Notes: generated from the sequence alone by a model not told the origin. DNA of 64,000 bases from Meiothermus ruber DSM 1279 (GCF_000024425.1 NC_013946.1:434001-498000), one strand, 5' to 3'. Shown: positions 39,628 through 47,833, counted from the stretch's first letter. Numbers and translations: made by a program.

Positions 39628-40695
39628 ATGTGGAACTACATTTTGCTGGGCTTTGTGCCGCTGGCAGTCGCCCTGGAAGTCCTGCATGCGCCGGCGGTCT
39701 GGATTTTTCTGGTATCGGCCCTGGCTTTGCTGCCGCTGGCGGGTCTGATGGGCCGGGCCACCGAGGAGCTGGCCGCGCGCGCGGGTAGCACGGTGGGGGG
39801 TCTGCTCAACGCCACTTTTGGCAACGCGGCGGAGCTGATTATCGCCATCGTGGCGTTGCTGGCGGGCAAAATTGAAGTGGTGAAGGCCAGCATCACCGGC
39901 TCGATCCTCTCCAACCTGCTGCTGGTGCTGGGGCTCTCGATTTTTATGGGGGGCCTGCGCCACAGCACCCAGCGCTTCAACGCCCAGGCCGCAGGGGTGA
40001 TGACCTCGCTGCTGACCCTCACCCTAATTGCCTTCCTGCTTCCGGCTTTCTTCGACCTGGCCGAGCGGGGCTTCTTTAAGGTGCTCGACCCCGCGCTGCC
40101 CGACCAGATGTTTAGCCTGGCTACTGCCGGGGTGCTCATCCTGATTTACCTTGCCAACATCTACTTTTCCCTCAGAACCCACAAAGACATGGTCTCGGGC
40201 CTGTCCGATGAGGCCCACCATGAGGCCCACTGGAGCCTACCGGTGGCGGTGGGGGTGTTGGCAGCGGCCACGGTGGGGGTGGCGGTGATGGCCGAGTTTT
40301 TGGTGGGGAGCCTCGAGGAGGCCACCCAAGCCCTGGGGCTTTCGGAGTTCTTTGTGGGCATCATCTTGATTCCGCTGGTGGGCAATGCCGCTGAGCACTT
40401 CGCGGCGGTGGTCTTCGCCATGAAAAACAAGATGGATCTAGCGGTGCAGATCGCGGTGGGCTCTTCCCTGCAGATTGCCCTTTTGGTCGCGCCCATTCTG
40501 GTGATTGTGGGCTATCTGGCGGGCCGTCCGATGGATCTGGTCTTCCAGAACCCTCTGGAGCTGGCCGCCCTGGCGGCCTCGATCCTGGCGACCAACGCGG
40601 TGGTGCGGGATGGAGAAAGCCACTGGCTGGAGGGGGTGATGCTTTTGGGGGTGTATGCGCTGCTGGGTTTTGCCTTCTTTTTCACGCCAAAATAG
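39628..40695 (+). CDS. cax: Calcium/proton exchanger (CaCA family)
   Basis: A 355-residue antiporter with 11 predicted TM helices in two homologous halves. Each half has its Cax alpha repeat: LNATFGNAAELIIAIVAL and LIPLVGNAAEHFAAVVFAM, with the Glu residues that bind Ca2+. Acidic/His-rich SDEAHHEAHW lies in the central loop. It exports Ca2+ against H+ entry. Length is normal for bacterial Cax. An upstream in-frame extension of 23 codons overlaps the promoter, so I reject it. Confidence 0.94.
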   Translation: MWNYILLGFVPLAVALEVLHAPAVWIFLVSALALLPLAGLMGRATEELAARAGSTVGGLLNATFGNAAELIIAIVALLAGKIEVVKASITGSILSNLLLVLGLSIFMGGLRHSTQRFNAQAAGVMTSLLTLTLIAFLLPAFFDLAERGFFKVLDPALPDQMFSLATAGVLILIYLANIYFSLRTHKDMVSGLSDEAHHEAHWSLPVAVGVLAAATVGVAVMAEFLVGSLEEATQALGLSEFFVGIILIPLVGNAAEHFAAVVFAMKNKMDLAVQIAVGSSLQIALLVAPILVIVGYLAGRPMDLVFQNPLELAALAASILATNAVVRDGESHWLEGVMLLGVYALLGFAFFFTPK

Positions 40696-40704
40696 CAGGC
40701 CGTG

Positions 40705-41337
40705 CTAGAAGCGCAGGTCAATGTTTATTGGTTCTTGTGCTTTCCTTTTGCTTTCCAAAGCCCCGCCCACAATGGTAAGTGCGATGCCCACCATCAGGTA
40801 TACGTCGCCCAGGCTGATTACGTTGGTGTAGCCCAGCACCCGCACCGGGATGATGTCGGCCAGGAACCATAGCTGTGTGGAGCCGTCCATCAGGGTATGA
40901 ACCGCGTCGTACTGCTGCTGAAGTTTGGGGATGTAGGACTCCAGCCCCACCCTGTAGAGCGCCTCGCTGCTTACGGGCATATGCCCCCGGTTGGCAAAAA
41001 TGACCAGCGCATTACAGAAAAGGCCCAGCCCCACAAACCACAGCCCGCGCAGATGGGTGTTGGCCCACAAGCCGTAGCCCACCAGCACCAGCACCAGGGT
41101 TTTTGCCAGCGGGCCGGCAATTTCGGGTGCTACCAGACCGCGAACGGTGGCAAAGGCCAGGCCCCCTTCCAGCAGCGCTGCTGCTACGAAGGCCCAGGCC
41201 GATCGGAGCTCGAGGTTGGCGATGTCGCGGAGGCTGGCCCGGAATGCGAGGGCGAGGGCCACGCCGATAAGTGCGCTGGCAAGGTATAGCGTCGTAGAAA
41301 TTCCCCCCGATCCTTCCAGATAGGGCTTTCGAGCCAC
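40705..41337 (-). CDS. DUF5317 family membrane protein
   Basis: A 210-residue membrane protein with about five TM segments. NRGHMPVSSEAL and TNVISLGDVYLMVGIALTIVG fit the DUF5317 pattern; the function of the family is not known. The GTG at 41337 places its start 154 bases inside the HD-GYP gene. The N-terminal 13 residues do not look like family sequence, so the true start may be further in: no ATG is available, but an ATT after GGAAGG near 41300 is conceivable. Confidence 0.65.
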   Translation of the reverse strand: MARKPYLEGSGGISTTLYLASALIGVALALAFRASLRDIANLELRSAWAFVAAALLEGGLAFATVRGLVAPEIAGPLAKTLVLVLVGYGLWANTHLRGLWFVGLGLFCNALVIFANRGHMPVSSEALYRVGLESYIPKLQQQYDAVHTLMDGSTQLWFLADIIPVRVLGYTNVISLGDVYLMVGIALTIVGGALESKRKAQEPINIDLRF

Positions 41338-42590
41338 AAGGCCTCGAAGTGCCGCACCAACTGCGGGTCGAACTGCCGCCCCGCTTGCATGATTATCTCA
41401 TTAAGGGCTTCCTGGGGTGTTTTGGCCGGGCTGTAGGCCCGGCCCGCGGTCATGGCCTCGTAGGCGTCGGCTAGCGCCACGATACGCGCCCAGAGCGGAA
41501 TTTGCTCCTCCCTAAGCCGGCTGGGGTAGCCGCTGCCATCCCAGCGCTCGTGGTGGTGCACGATAACGTTTTGTACCTCCTGGGGTAGTCGGCTGCGCAT
41601 GGGGTGGAGCACCTCGAGGCCCTTCTTGGGGTGGCTCCTGATGAGCTCAAATTCCTCCGGGGTTAGCTTGCCCGGCTTCAGCAGGATGGAGTCCGGGATG
41701 GCCACCTTGCCGATATCGTGTATACGGGCCGCATAGGTGATGCGCTTTACATCCTGCTCGTCGAAGCCCATCCGCTTGGCGATGCTGCCGGCGATGGCCG
41801 CCACCCGCTCGGAGTGCAGCCGGGTGAAGGGATCTTTGGCGTCCAGGGCCGCCACCAGCACCTCGATGGTGTCGTCGAAGGCCGCCTCGATCTTCACCTT
41901 TTCATCCCAGTAGAAGCGCGAGAAGTAGAGCAAAAGCATCATAAAGAGCACCGTAAACCCGCCCCAGCCCCAGATGAGGGGGGTCTGGTAGGCCTTGGCC
42001 AGCAGCAGGCCGATGGGGGCCTGGAGCAGGTAGCTCACCCAGAGCCAACTATAGTTTTCAAACCAGACCTTGCGCAGGCTGGCCCCGCTGGCCAGATGAA
42101 TTACGTAGGTGACGCTCCCGACGTTCACAAAAAAGTACACCAGCGAGGCGACCAGGATCCCCGCGGCCTCCTGCAGGTAGGGGTGGGCGCCGAGGTGGGC
42201 CTGCGCCCAGCCCCAGGCCAGGCCGGCCAGGCTGGTGGCCAGGCCCGACTGGGTGCGGTTGAAGAGGTCCTTGTACCAGGTGTAGCCGGGTCGGCCAAAG
42301 TCTCTGTTGAAGCTAAAAACAAACACCAGGCCCGCGGCCAGCCAGGGGGGAAAGAGGGTGACAGCGGCCAGGGCCACCACGAAGGCGTGGGACATGGAGG
42401 CGCTGAAGGGCAGGGCCACATGGGCTCGCCTGGCAATGACGATTAGGGCGGCCCAGAAGACCAGGTCCAGGGGGTTGGGGGCGTAGGGGCCGAAGGGCAG
42501 CAGGAGGTAGAGCAGCCCAGCAAAAGCCGCCAGCAGCACCAGCAGGAAGAGCAGAACGCGCAGAGGAGGCATGGGGAGCGGCGCCTTCAC
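41184..42590 (-). CDS. HD-GYP domain membrane phosphodiesterase
   Basis: 468 residues. Seven to eight TM helices (about 10-245) form a sensor-like part, followed by an HD-GYP domain: LHSERVAAIA, ARIHDIGKVAIPDSIL, HHHERWDGSGYPSRL and LADAYEAMTAGRAYSP. This domain hydrolyses cyclic di-GMP and related dinucleotides. TAGACT is 6 bases before GTG 42590 on the minus strand with no ribosome site. The last 33 residues are Pro/Ser-rich and overlap the DUF5317 gene, so they look like read-through rather than a domain. Confidence 0.9.
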   Translation of the reverse strand: MKAPLPMPPLRVLLFLLVLLAAFAGLLYLLLPFGPYAPNPLDLVFWAALIVIARRAHVALPFSASMSHAFVVALAAVTLFPPWLAAGLVFVFSFNRDFGRPGYTWYKDLFNRTQSGLATSLAGLAWGWAQAHLGAHPYLQEAAGILVASLVYFFVNVGSVTYVIHLASGASLRKVWFENYSWLWVSYLLQAPIGLLLAKAYQTPLIWGWGGFTVLFMMLLLYFSRFYWDEKVKIEAAFDDTIEVLVAALDAKDPFTRLHSERVAAIAGSIAKRMGFDEQDVKRITYAARIHDIGKVAIPDSILLKPGKLTPEEFELIRSHPKKGLEVLHPMRSRLPQEVQNVIVHHHERWDGSGYPSRLREEQIPLWARIVALADAYEAMTAGRAYSPAKTPQEALNEIIMQAGRQFDPQLVRHFEALWLESPIWKDRGEFLRRYTLPAHLSAWPSPSHSGPASATSPTSSSDRPGPS

Positions 42591-42620
42591 CCCCCTAGTC
42601 TAGGGCAGAGACCAAAGCAA

Positions 42621-42649
42621 GCGGGTGCGGTTTGCACCACCGCACCCGC
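42621..42649 (-). terminator. Terminator-like hairpin after the 29-residue peptide gene
   Basis: An 11-bp stem GCGGGTGCGGT (42621-42631)/ACCGCACCCGC (42639-42649). The minus-side tail TTGCTTTGG is a weak T tract. Confidence 0.55.
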
Positions 42650-42664
42650 ACGAGCGTTACGTAG

Positions 42665-42754
42665 TTACTGCCACTGAGTATCGGCGCCGACGGCTACGGC
42701 CAGGGCAACCAGGGCGGCGATCAGGGTGGCGATCTTGAAGGCGAGCTTCTTCAT
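42665..42754 (-). CDS. 29-residue membrane peptide
   Basis: ATG at 42754 and TAA at 42665-42667 encode 29 residues: MKKLAFKIATL, then Ile/Ala/Leu/Val-rich residues, ending GADTQWQ. It has a Lys-rich start, one hydrophobic segment (about 9-22) and a short polar end, so it is either a tiny TM peptide or a bare signal sequence. AGGAGGAGG stands 6 bases before the ATG, the strongest ribosome site in the window, and a hairpin follows. No family is known to me. Confidence 0.65.
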   Translation of the reverse strand: MKKLAFKIATLIAALVALAVAVGADTQWQ

Positions 42755-42816
42755 AATTTCCTCCTCCTAGACGATGTGGAAGCGCTTTTGTTTTTTGACT
42801 TCCAACCTTGGAGAAG

Positions 42817-42846
42817 ACAATACACCACCCCCCTGTGTGCGGTCAA
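42817..42846 (-). promoter_or_regulatory. Candidate promoter of the 29-residue peptide gene
   Basis: On the minus strand TTGACC (42846-42841), 18 bases, TATTGT (42822-42817). The -35 is almost exactly the loop of the inverted repeat at 42832-42856. GGTGTATTGT occurs again at 42900-42891. Confidence 0.5.
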
Positions 42847-42856
42847 TGCACACAGG
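42832..42856. repeat. Inverted repeat over a -35 box, likely operator
   Basis: CCTGTGTGC (42832-42840), GGTCAAT, GCACACAGG (42848-42856): a perfect 9-bp inverted repeat. The 250-base gap 42755-43004 holds this, a promoter, a second copy of ACAATACACC (42891-42900) and a CTGTCT/AGACAG pair near 42904-42930, but no gene. Confidence 0.6.
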
Positions 42857-42976
42857 AATACGTGCACTTGGTTTACAATGTGCTTAAGCCACAATACACC
42901 CCAACTGTCTCTCGCCTACCGAAGTAGACAGCTCTAGCTTAGAAGCAATCCACAGACTGGGCTGTGATATTTGCAC

Positions 42977-42995
42977 CACCCGGCCCGACCGGGTG
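42977..42995 (-). terminator. Hairpin after the 114-residue unknown gene
   Basis: CACCCGG (42977-42983)/CCGGGTG (42989-42995), loop 5. The minus-strand tail has no long T run, so termination strength is uncertain. Confidence 0.45.
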
Positions 42996-43004
42996 TTACG
43001 CGCC

Positions 43005-43349
43005 TCAGGAGAGGGCTATGTCGAAGGTGGTCTGGTCGAGGGTGAGCTCGAGCCGGTGTGCGGTTAGGTCACCTACGGCCAGGCGGAAGCCCGCTTTGGG
43101 GGTCAGCTCCGTGGTTTGCAGGGGGACGCCCTGGGGGTTCAGCAGCGTGGCTGTGCCGGTGCTAAACGAAACCCCATCTTCGTGCAGCACCTGCCCGACC
43201 AGAAAGGCTTGCTGGCCGTTTTGCTTGTAGCTGAGGTCGAGGTAGTAGTCGGCAGCCAAGTAGAGCTTGCTCCAGCCGGTTCCGGTGGTGGTGCGTAAGC
43301 CGGATGGGTTGCGTTCTGATGTCATGATGAGAATAGCCGCCTGCTTCAT
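43005..43349 (-). CDS. Unknown small protein, beta-rich
   Basis: A 114-residue protein, start ATG 43349 with AAGGTGG before it. It has an N-terminal basic stretch, then a beta-rich domain: KLYLAADYYLDLSYKQNGQ, FLVGQVLHEDG, GTATLLNPQGVPLQTTELT, GFRLAVGDLTAHRLELTL. This resembles the small prealbumin-like/carboxypeptidase regulatory-like fold found in proteins encoded beside ECF sigma or HTH regulators. The neighbour at 43485 is a sigma-region-4-like regulator, divergently encoded. I cannot assign a function. Confidence 0.55.
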   Translation of the reverse strand: MKQAAILIMTSERNPSGLRTTTGTGWSKLYLAADYYLDLSYKQNGQQAFLVGQVLHEDGVSFSTGTATLLNPQGVPLQTTELTPKAGFRLAVGDLTAHRLELTLDQTTFDIALS

Positions 43350-43449
43350 AGCTTCCACCTTTTCAATGCTGCGCTGGGTACTGCAACGTTCAGTGGATGT
43401 GCATGGCATAAATCCGAACCAGGGTGCTTTGTGGCACCCTTTGTGTCAT

Positions 43450-43455
43450 TATAAT
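43450..43455 (+). promoter_or_regulatory. -10 box of the sigma-like regulator gene
   Basis: Perfect TATAAT, 29 bases before the ATG at 43485. A weak -35 (TTTGTG at 43428-43433) is spaced 16 bases. Confidence 0.5.
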
Positions 43456-43484
43456 CTAAAACGGTAGGAGAGTTCCTAGCACGT

Positions 43485-44153
43485 ATGCCCAAAAAGACGC
43501 CGGGACAATATTTTCTGAGCAAGGGTATATCGCCGAGCCAACTGGCCGATCGCCTCGAGCAACTCTATCCCCTCGAGCGCGAGGTCTTGCTGGCCCGGGC
43601 ATCGGGCGAGACCCTGCGGGCCATTGGGGGGCGGCTCGACCTGACCCCTGAAGGGGTGCGCCAGGTGGAGATTCGCGCCCTCAAAAAACTCCGTGAAGAA
43701 GACGATACCGCGCAAATTCAGGGCCGTCGTTTTCGCCTGGCTGTTGAACAGCGCCTGGGAGTACCGCTGGAGAAAGCGGTTGAGGGATTGCCCGAACCCC
43801 AGCCCATGCTGGTTTTAGCCTATGCCCGGGGCGAACCGCTGGCCGATCTGGCCCCTACCCTGGGGTTGAGCATCACCGAGGCCACCGCCCTGCGTGACCA
43901 GGCGGTGGCGTGCTTGCTGGGTGAGGATCGGGGCTCGAGGGCCGGCAAGTGGGCCGAGCTAAAAGCAGCGGTAGCAGCAGCCTTAATCGAGAGTCCGCTC
44001 ACCTACGACGACCTCGAGGCCCGCTTTCCTATGTCCCGCCGACGCCTGATGAAGCTGATGCAGGAGCTGGTGAACGAAGGCCGGGCCGAGCTGAGCGATG
44101 AGTACCCGTTCCGCTTTTTGGGGGTTAAACCGCCCCAACGGGCTTTGGACTGA
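43485..44153 (+). CDS. Sigma-70 region 4-like HTH regulator
   Basis: A 222-residue DNA-binding protein. Residues about 20-72 match sigma-70 region 4: LEQLYPLEREVLLARASGETLRAIG, LTPEGVRQVEIRALKKLRE. Residues about 100-145 look like a second, weaker copy (LPEPQPMLVLAYARG, LGLSITEATALRDQAVACLL). A winged-helix-like end follows (LTYDDLEARFPMSRRRLMKL). There is no region 2, so it is not a normal sigma factor by itself. AGGAGAG precedes the ATG. The divergent unknown gene at 43005 may be its partner (inference). Confidence 0.75.
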   Translation: MPKKTPGQYFLSKGISPSQLADRLEQLYPLEREVLLARASGETLRAIGGRLDLTPEGVRQVEIRALKKLREEDDTAQIQGRRFRLAVEQRLGVPLEKAVEGLPEPQPMLVLAYARGEPLADLAPTLGLSITEATALRDQAVACLLGEDRGSRAGKWAELKAAVAAALIESPLTYDDLEARFPMSRRRLMKLMQELVNEGRAELSDEYPFRFLGVKPPQRALD

Positions 44154-44176
44154 GCCGGTAAGAAGAACCCTATTGA

Positions 44177-44213
44177 AAACCCCCTTTATGCGCTCTTTGC
44201 ATAAAGGGGGTTT
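44177..44213 (+). terminator. Strong intrinsic terminator after the sigma-like gene
   Basis: A 15-bp stem AAACCCCCTTTATGC (44177-44191)/GCATAAAGGGGGTTT (44199-44213) with a 7-base loop; it can act in both directions and also lies downstream of the tRNA genes. Confidence 0.85.
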
Positions 44214-44226
44214 CTCGTGCTGAACG

Positions 44227-44303
44227 TGGTGGGCGCGATTGGACTCGAACCAACGACCCCTACCGTGTCAAGGTAGTGCTCTAGCCATCTGAGCTACGCG
44301 CCC
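44227..44303 (-). tRNA. tRNA-Val (anticodon GAC)
   Basis: On the minus strand: acceptor GGGCGCG/CGCGCCC, D-arm with AGCTCAG, anticodon arm CTACC-TTGACAC-GGTAG with GAC, T-arm TTGGTTCGAGTCCAA, encoded CCA at the end. 77 bases. Second in a tRNA operon after tRNA-Cys. Confidence 0.96.
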
Positions 44304-44351
44304 GCAGGGGGCTTCAATCCGGTATTCTCGCCAGAACAAGCAGAGAACCTT

Positions 44352-44426
<75 letters not shown>

Positions 44427-44461
44427 ACACCGGCTGCCCCTCGAGGGGTTCAGCAACCGTT

Positions 44462-44491
44462 AGGTTAGCACCTGTGAATAGGGTGTGTCAA
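44462..44491 (-). promoter_or_regulatory. Promoter of the tRNA-Cys/tRNA-Val operon
   Basis: On the minus strand TTGACA (44491-44486), 18 bases, TAACCT (44467-44462), 36 bases before tRNA-Cys. It is back to back with the TACGAT box of the 44516 gene. Confidence 0.65.
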
Positions 44492-44515
44492 ACCTTTTTC
44501 GGGTACGATTGAACC

Positions 44516-45946
44516 GTGCGCGAAGTCTTTATCAAGACACCGGGGGGGTTTCGCTGGCCCTTTTCCAAGGGGCTTTTGGTGGAGTCCATGATGATGGCGG
44601 GCCTCAAGATGGAGCCGGCCATGTCGGTGGCCCATACCATCGAAGAACAACTGCGCTCCCGCAAAAAGCCAGAAGTTACTGCCCTGGCGCTCAAGAAGAT
44701 GCTGATTCAAGAGGTGGAGAAAAACTTTGGCCCCGAGATGGCCGAACGGCTCAGGGGCCAGACCCAGGCCTTTGAAGACATCGTGGTTCGGGAGGGCTAC
44801 CGCCGCCGGCCCTTCTCCAAAGGGGTGCTGGTGCGCAGCCTGGAGGATGCAGGGTTTTCTATGCGCGAGGCTCAGACCATTGCCCGCTCGCTGGAGAACC
44901 GCCTGCGCCGCAGCGGGGTGCGCTCGATTGATGCCGATGAGCTGGAGCGGCGTATTGCAGCCGAGATCGAGGAACTATTTGGGCCTGCGGCCAGGAACCG
45001 CTACGCCGGAAGGCAGGCCCTGGCTGGGGAAATTTTTGTGGAGGAAGGGGAAGGTGAGCCGCGGGTGCCTTTCTCCAAAGGGGTACTGGCCCAGTCGGTA
45101 ATGGCGGTGGGGCTATCGCCCGATGCGGCCTACCGGCTGGCCCGCGATGTGGAACGCCGCTTGCGCGATAGCGGTTCGACTGTGGTCAAGCGCGACTACC
45201 TGCGTAAAGCGGTCTCGGAAGAGCTCATGGAGGAAGCCGGGGAAGAGGTGGCCCGGCGCTACCACCTGTTGCGCAGCATCCGGCGGGCTGTGAAGCCGGT
45301 GCATCTGCTGATTGGGGGGGTGGCCGGGGTGGGGAAGAGTGTGCTGGCCTCAGCGCTGGCCTACCGGCTGGGCATCACCCGTATGATTTCGACCGATGCG
45401 GTGCGGGAGATCCTGCGGGCCACCATCCCCAAAGACCTGCTGCCCACCCTGCACACCAGCAGCTTTGAGTCGTGGCGGGTGCTGGCTACGCCCCAGAAAG
45501 CCGAACCCAGCGCGGCGCTGGTAATGCAGGGGTTCCGCGACCAGGTCTCGAGGGTGGCGGTGGGGCTGCGGGCCATCCAGGAGCGCAGCGCCCGGGAGAA
45601 AACCTCGCTGGTGGTGGAGGGCGTGCACGTGGTGCCGGGCTACATGACCCACCAGTACCAGCACGAGGTCATACAGATTCCCATCATGCTGGTGCTCGAG
45701 GACGAGGCCCTGCACCGCGACCGTTTTGCCCTGCGCGAGCGGGAGACCGGGGGGTCGCGCACTAGTGGGGCTTATGCGCAGTACTTCAGTGAAATTCGCC
45801 TTATCCAGCAGCATCTGATTGAGCTGGCTCGAGGTGCCGGGGTTCCCCTTATTCCGGCCGAGAACCTGGATCGGGCCATTGACAAAGGCCTCGAGGTGAT
45901 CGTAGACCGGCTGCAAGAGGCCTATTTCGATGTGGTGCAGGGGTAG
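44516..45946 (+). CDS. 2-phosphoglycerate kinase-like protein with three ATP-cone domains
   Basis: 476 residues. Three ATP-cone copies start at PFSKG motifs at residues 15, 99 and 185. A P-loop kinase domain follows, with GGVAGVGKSVLASALAYRLG (Walker A 267-275), STDAVREILRATIP and VVEGVHVVPGY. This domain order is that of archaeal 2-phosphoglycerate kinase, which makes 2,3-bisphosphoglycerate for cyclic DPG in methanogens; I recall only one ATP-cone there. The start is GTG 44516 with TACGAT 6 bases before it, leaderless type. The true product in a bacterium is uncertain; regulation by ATP/ADP through the cones is inferred. Confidence 0.8.
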   Translation: MREVFIKTPGGFRWPFSKGLLVESMMMAGLKMEPAMSVAHTIEEQLRSRKKPEVTALALKKMLIQEVEKNFGPEMAERLRGQTQAFEDIVVREGYRRRPFSKGVLVRSLEDAGFSMREAQTIARSLENRLRRSGVRSIDADELERRIAAEIEELFGPAARNRYAGRQALAGEIFVEEGEGEPRVPFSKGVLAQSVMAVGLSPDAAYRLARDVERRLRDSGSTVVKRDYLRKAVSEELMEEAGEEVARRYHLLRSIRRAVKPVHLLIGGVAGVGKSVLASALAYRLGITRMISTDAVREILRATIPKDLLPTLHTSSFESWRVLATPQKAEPSAALVMQGFRDQVSRVAVGLRAIQERSAREKTSLVVEGVHVVPGYMTHQYQHEVIQIPIMLVLEDEALHRDRFALRERETGGSRTSGAYAQYFSEIRLIQQHLIELARGAGVPLIPAENLDRAIDKGLEVIVDRLQEAYFDVVQG

Positions 45947-45998
45947 CCAGGCTCATACGTCACATACCCGGGCCGGATGGGCAAGGTAGGCTCGAGGG

Positions 45999-46934
45999 GT
46001 GAGCGAGCAGATTCAGATCAAGGGACTTCCGGCCATCCCGCCCCTGGGCATTGGCACCTGGCAGTGGGGCGACCGGCTGGTCTGGGGCTACGGCAATGGC
46101 TACCAGGCAGGCGATACCGAGGCGGCCTACCGGGCGGCCTTGCAGGGTGGGGTGCGGCTTTTTGACACTGCCGAGTTCTATGGTTTTGGTCTTTCGGAAA
46201 GGCTAATCGGGCGCTACCGCCAGGCCTACGAACCCAAGCCCCTGGTGGTGAGCAAGCTATTTCCCTACCCCTGGCGCTTCTCCCGCAAGACGCTGTTTGC
46301 CGCGCTTAAAAAAAGCCTGCAGCGCCTGCAGATGCAGCAGCTAGATCTGTACCTGCTGCACTGGCCCTGGAAGCCGGTTCCGCTCGAGCAGTGGGCGCTT
46401 TCGCTGGCCGAAGCCTACGAACAGGGGCTGACCCGGGCGGTGGGGGTCTCCAACCATAACCTCCAGCAGCTTGAACGCGTGGCTAAGGTACTTGATCAGC
46501 ACCGGGTGCCGCTGGCGGTCAACCAGGTGGAGTACCACCTGCTCGAGCGCAAACCTGAACGAACGGGCCTTCTACGCGCCATGCAGGCCGAGGGTATCGT
46601 GCTGATGGCCTATAGCCCGCTGGCTATGGGCTGGCTAACCGGCAAGTACGGCCTGGACAACCCCCCACCAGGCCGCTACCGGGCCCAGCGCTATGTCACC
46701 CGCAAGGCCCAGATTCCCGCACTGCTCCAGGCTCTTAACGAGATCGCCGAATCGCTGGGGGCCACCCCCGCCCAGGTGGCCCTGCGCTGGTGCATACAAA
46801 AAGGCACCCTGCCCATTCCGGGTGCCAAAAACGCGTGCCAGGCCGAGGGAAACGCAGGGGCTTTGCGAATCTGCCTTTCCGAGGCGCAGATGGCCCGGCT
46901 GGATGCCTTGAGCGGTGGGGAAGGGCCGGGCTAG
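45999..46934 (+). CDS. Aldo/keto reductase
   Basis: A 311-residue TIM-barrel NADPH oxidoreductase. The catalytic tetrad can be placed: Asp and Tyr in FDTAEFYGFGLSERLIG, Lys in VVSKLFPYPW, His in YLLHWPWKP. VGVSNHNLQQLERV and the C-terminal IPIPGAKNACQAEGNAGAL cofactor loop are typical. The start is GTG 45999, with TAGGCT 6 bases upstream. Substrate unknown. It converges with the glucokinase gene and overlaps it by 4 bases. Confidence 0.9.
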   Translation: MSEQIQIKGLPAIPPLGIGTWQWGDRLVWGYGNGYQAGDTEAAYRAALQGGVRLFDTAEFYGFGLSERLIGRYRQAYEPKPLVVSKLFPYPWRFSRKTLFAALKKSLQRLQMQQLDLYLLHWPWKPVPLEQWALSLAEAYEQGLTRAVGVSNHNLQQLERVAKVLDQHRVPLAVNQVEYHLLERKPERTGLLRAMQAEGIVLMAYSPLAMGWLTGKYGLDNPPPGRYRAQRYVTRKAQIPALLQALNEIAESLGATPAQVALRWCIQKGTLPIPGAKNACQAEGNAGALRICLSEAQMARLDALSGGEGPG

Positions 46935-47833
46935 AGCTCACCCACCTCGATGGCCGCGGTCAGGGCCGCCCCCAGCAGCCCGGCCTCGCTGCCCAGCTTG
47001 GCCAGGTGGAGGGGTGGGGTGATCCAGTTCTCCATGTAGCGCTGGTAGCTGCGCTGCACCTCCTCGAGGTAGGCCGGCCCTGCGTTGAGGGCCACCCCAC
47101 CCCCCAGCACCACCACCTCGGGGTCGTAGCACTTGACCAGCGAGGCCAGCGCGATGCCCACCCAGCTTGCGGCCTGCAGCACGATGCGGCTGGCCCGGGG
47201 GTCGCCCTGCTGGAACAGCGCGAACAGCTCGCGGGTGTTCATCTCGCGCTTGAAGGAGGCCAGGGCCATGCGCTCCATGGCCGGGCCGGTGGCCAGGGCC
47301 TCGAGGCAGCCATCCAGTCCGCAGCCGCACGAGGGGCCGCCCGGCTGCATGGTGATGTGCCCGATCTCGCCTCCCTGCCCGTTTACGCCGCGCAGCACCT
47401 TGTTGCCCCAGACAAAGCCGCCCCCTACCCCGGTCGAGACCGTCATGTAGAGGGTGCTTTCGGCGCCCTGGGCGGCCCCCAGCTTGTGCTCGGCCAGGGC
47501 CGCGGCGTTGGCGTCGTTTTCCATGTAGACCTTGTAGCCGGTGGCCTGCTCGAGCCGCTCCACAATGGGGAAATCGGTAAAGTTGGCGATGTTGGGAGCA
47601 AACTTGATCCGGCCCCGCTTGAAGTCGAGGGGCCCCGGCGTGCCCAGGCCGATGGCCTGCACCGCCACGCCCGAGGCCTCGATGGCCGCCTTGGCAGCCT
47701 GGGCCATGGCCTCGATCACGGCCTGGCCGCCTTCTTCTGGCGTGGGTACGGTCACCTTGGTCTTAATCACGCCCTCGCTGAACACCCCGGCCATGATCTT
47801 GGTTCCGCCTAGATCAATTCCCACTACGCTCAT
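46931..47833 (-). CDS. glk: ROK family sugar kinase, probable glucokinase
   Basis: A 300-residue ROK kinase. GIDLGGTKIMAG is the phosphate loop, NDANAAALAE and TVSTGVGGGFVWG the ROK sugar site, GEIGHITMQPGG plus CGCGLDGCLEALATGPAM the zinc-binding signature, and LGGGVALNAG the adenosine motif. ROK glucokinases phosphorylate glucose with ATP. AAGGAG precedes the ATG. It overlaps the upstream DUF2007-like gene by ATGA. Confidence 0.9.
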   Translation of the reverse strand: MSVVGIDLGGTKIMAGVFSEGVIKTKVTVPTPEEGGQAVIEAMAQAAKAAIEASGVAVQAIGLGTPGPLDFKRGRIKFAPNIANFTDFPIVERLEQATGYKVYMENDANAAALAEHKLGAAQGAESTLYMTVSTGVGGGFVWGNKVLRGVNGQGGEIGHITMQPGGPSCGCGLDGCLEALATGPAMERMALASFKREMNTRELFALFQQGDPRASRIVLQAASWVGIALASLVKCYDPEVVVLGGGVALNAGPAYLEEVQRSYQRYMENWITPPLHLAKLGSEAGLLGAALTAAIEVGEL

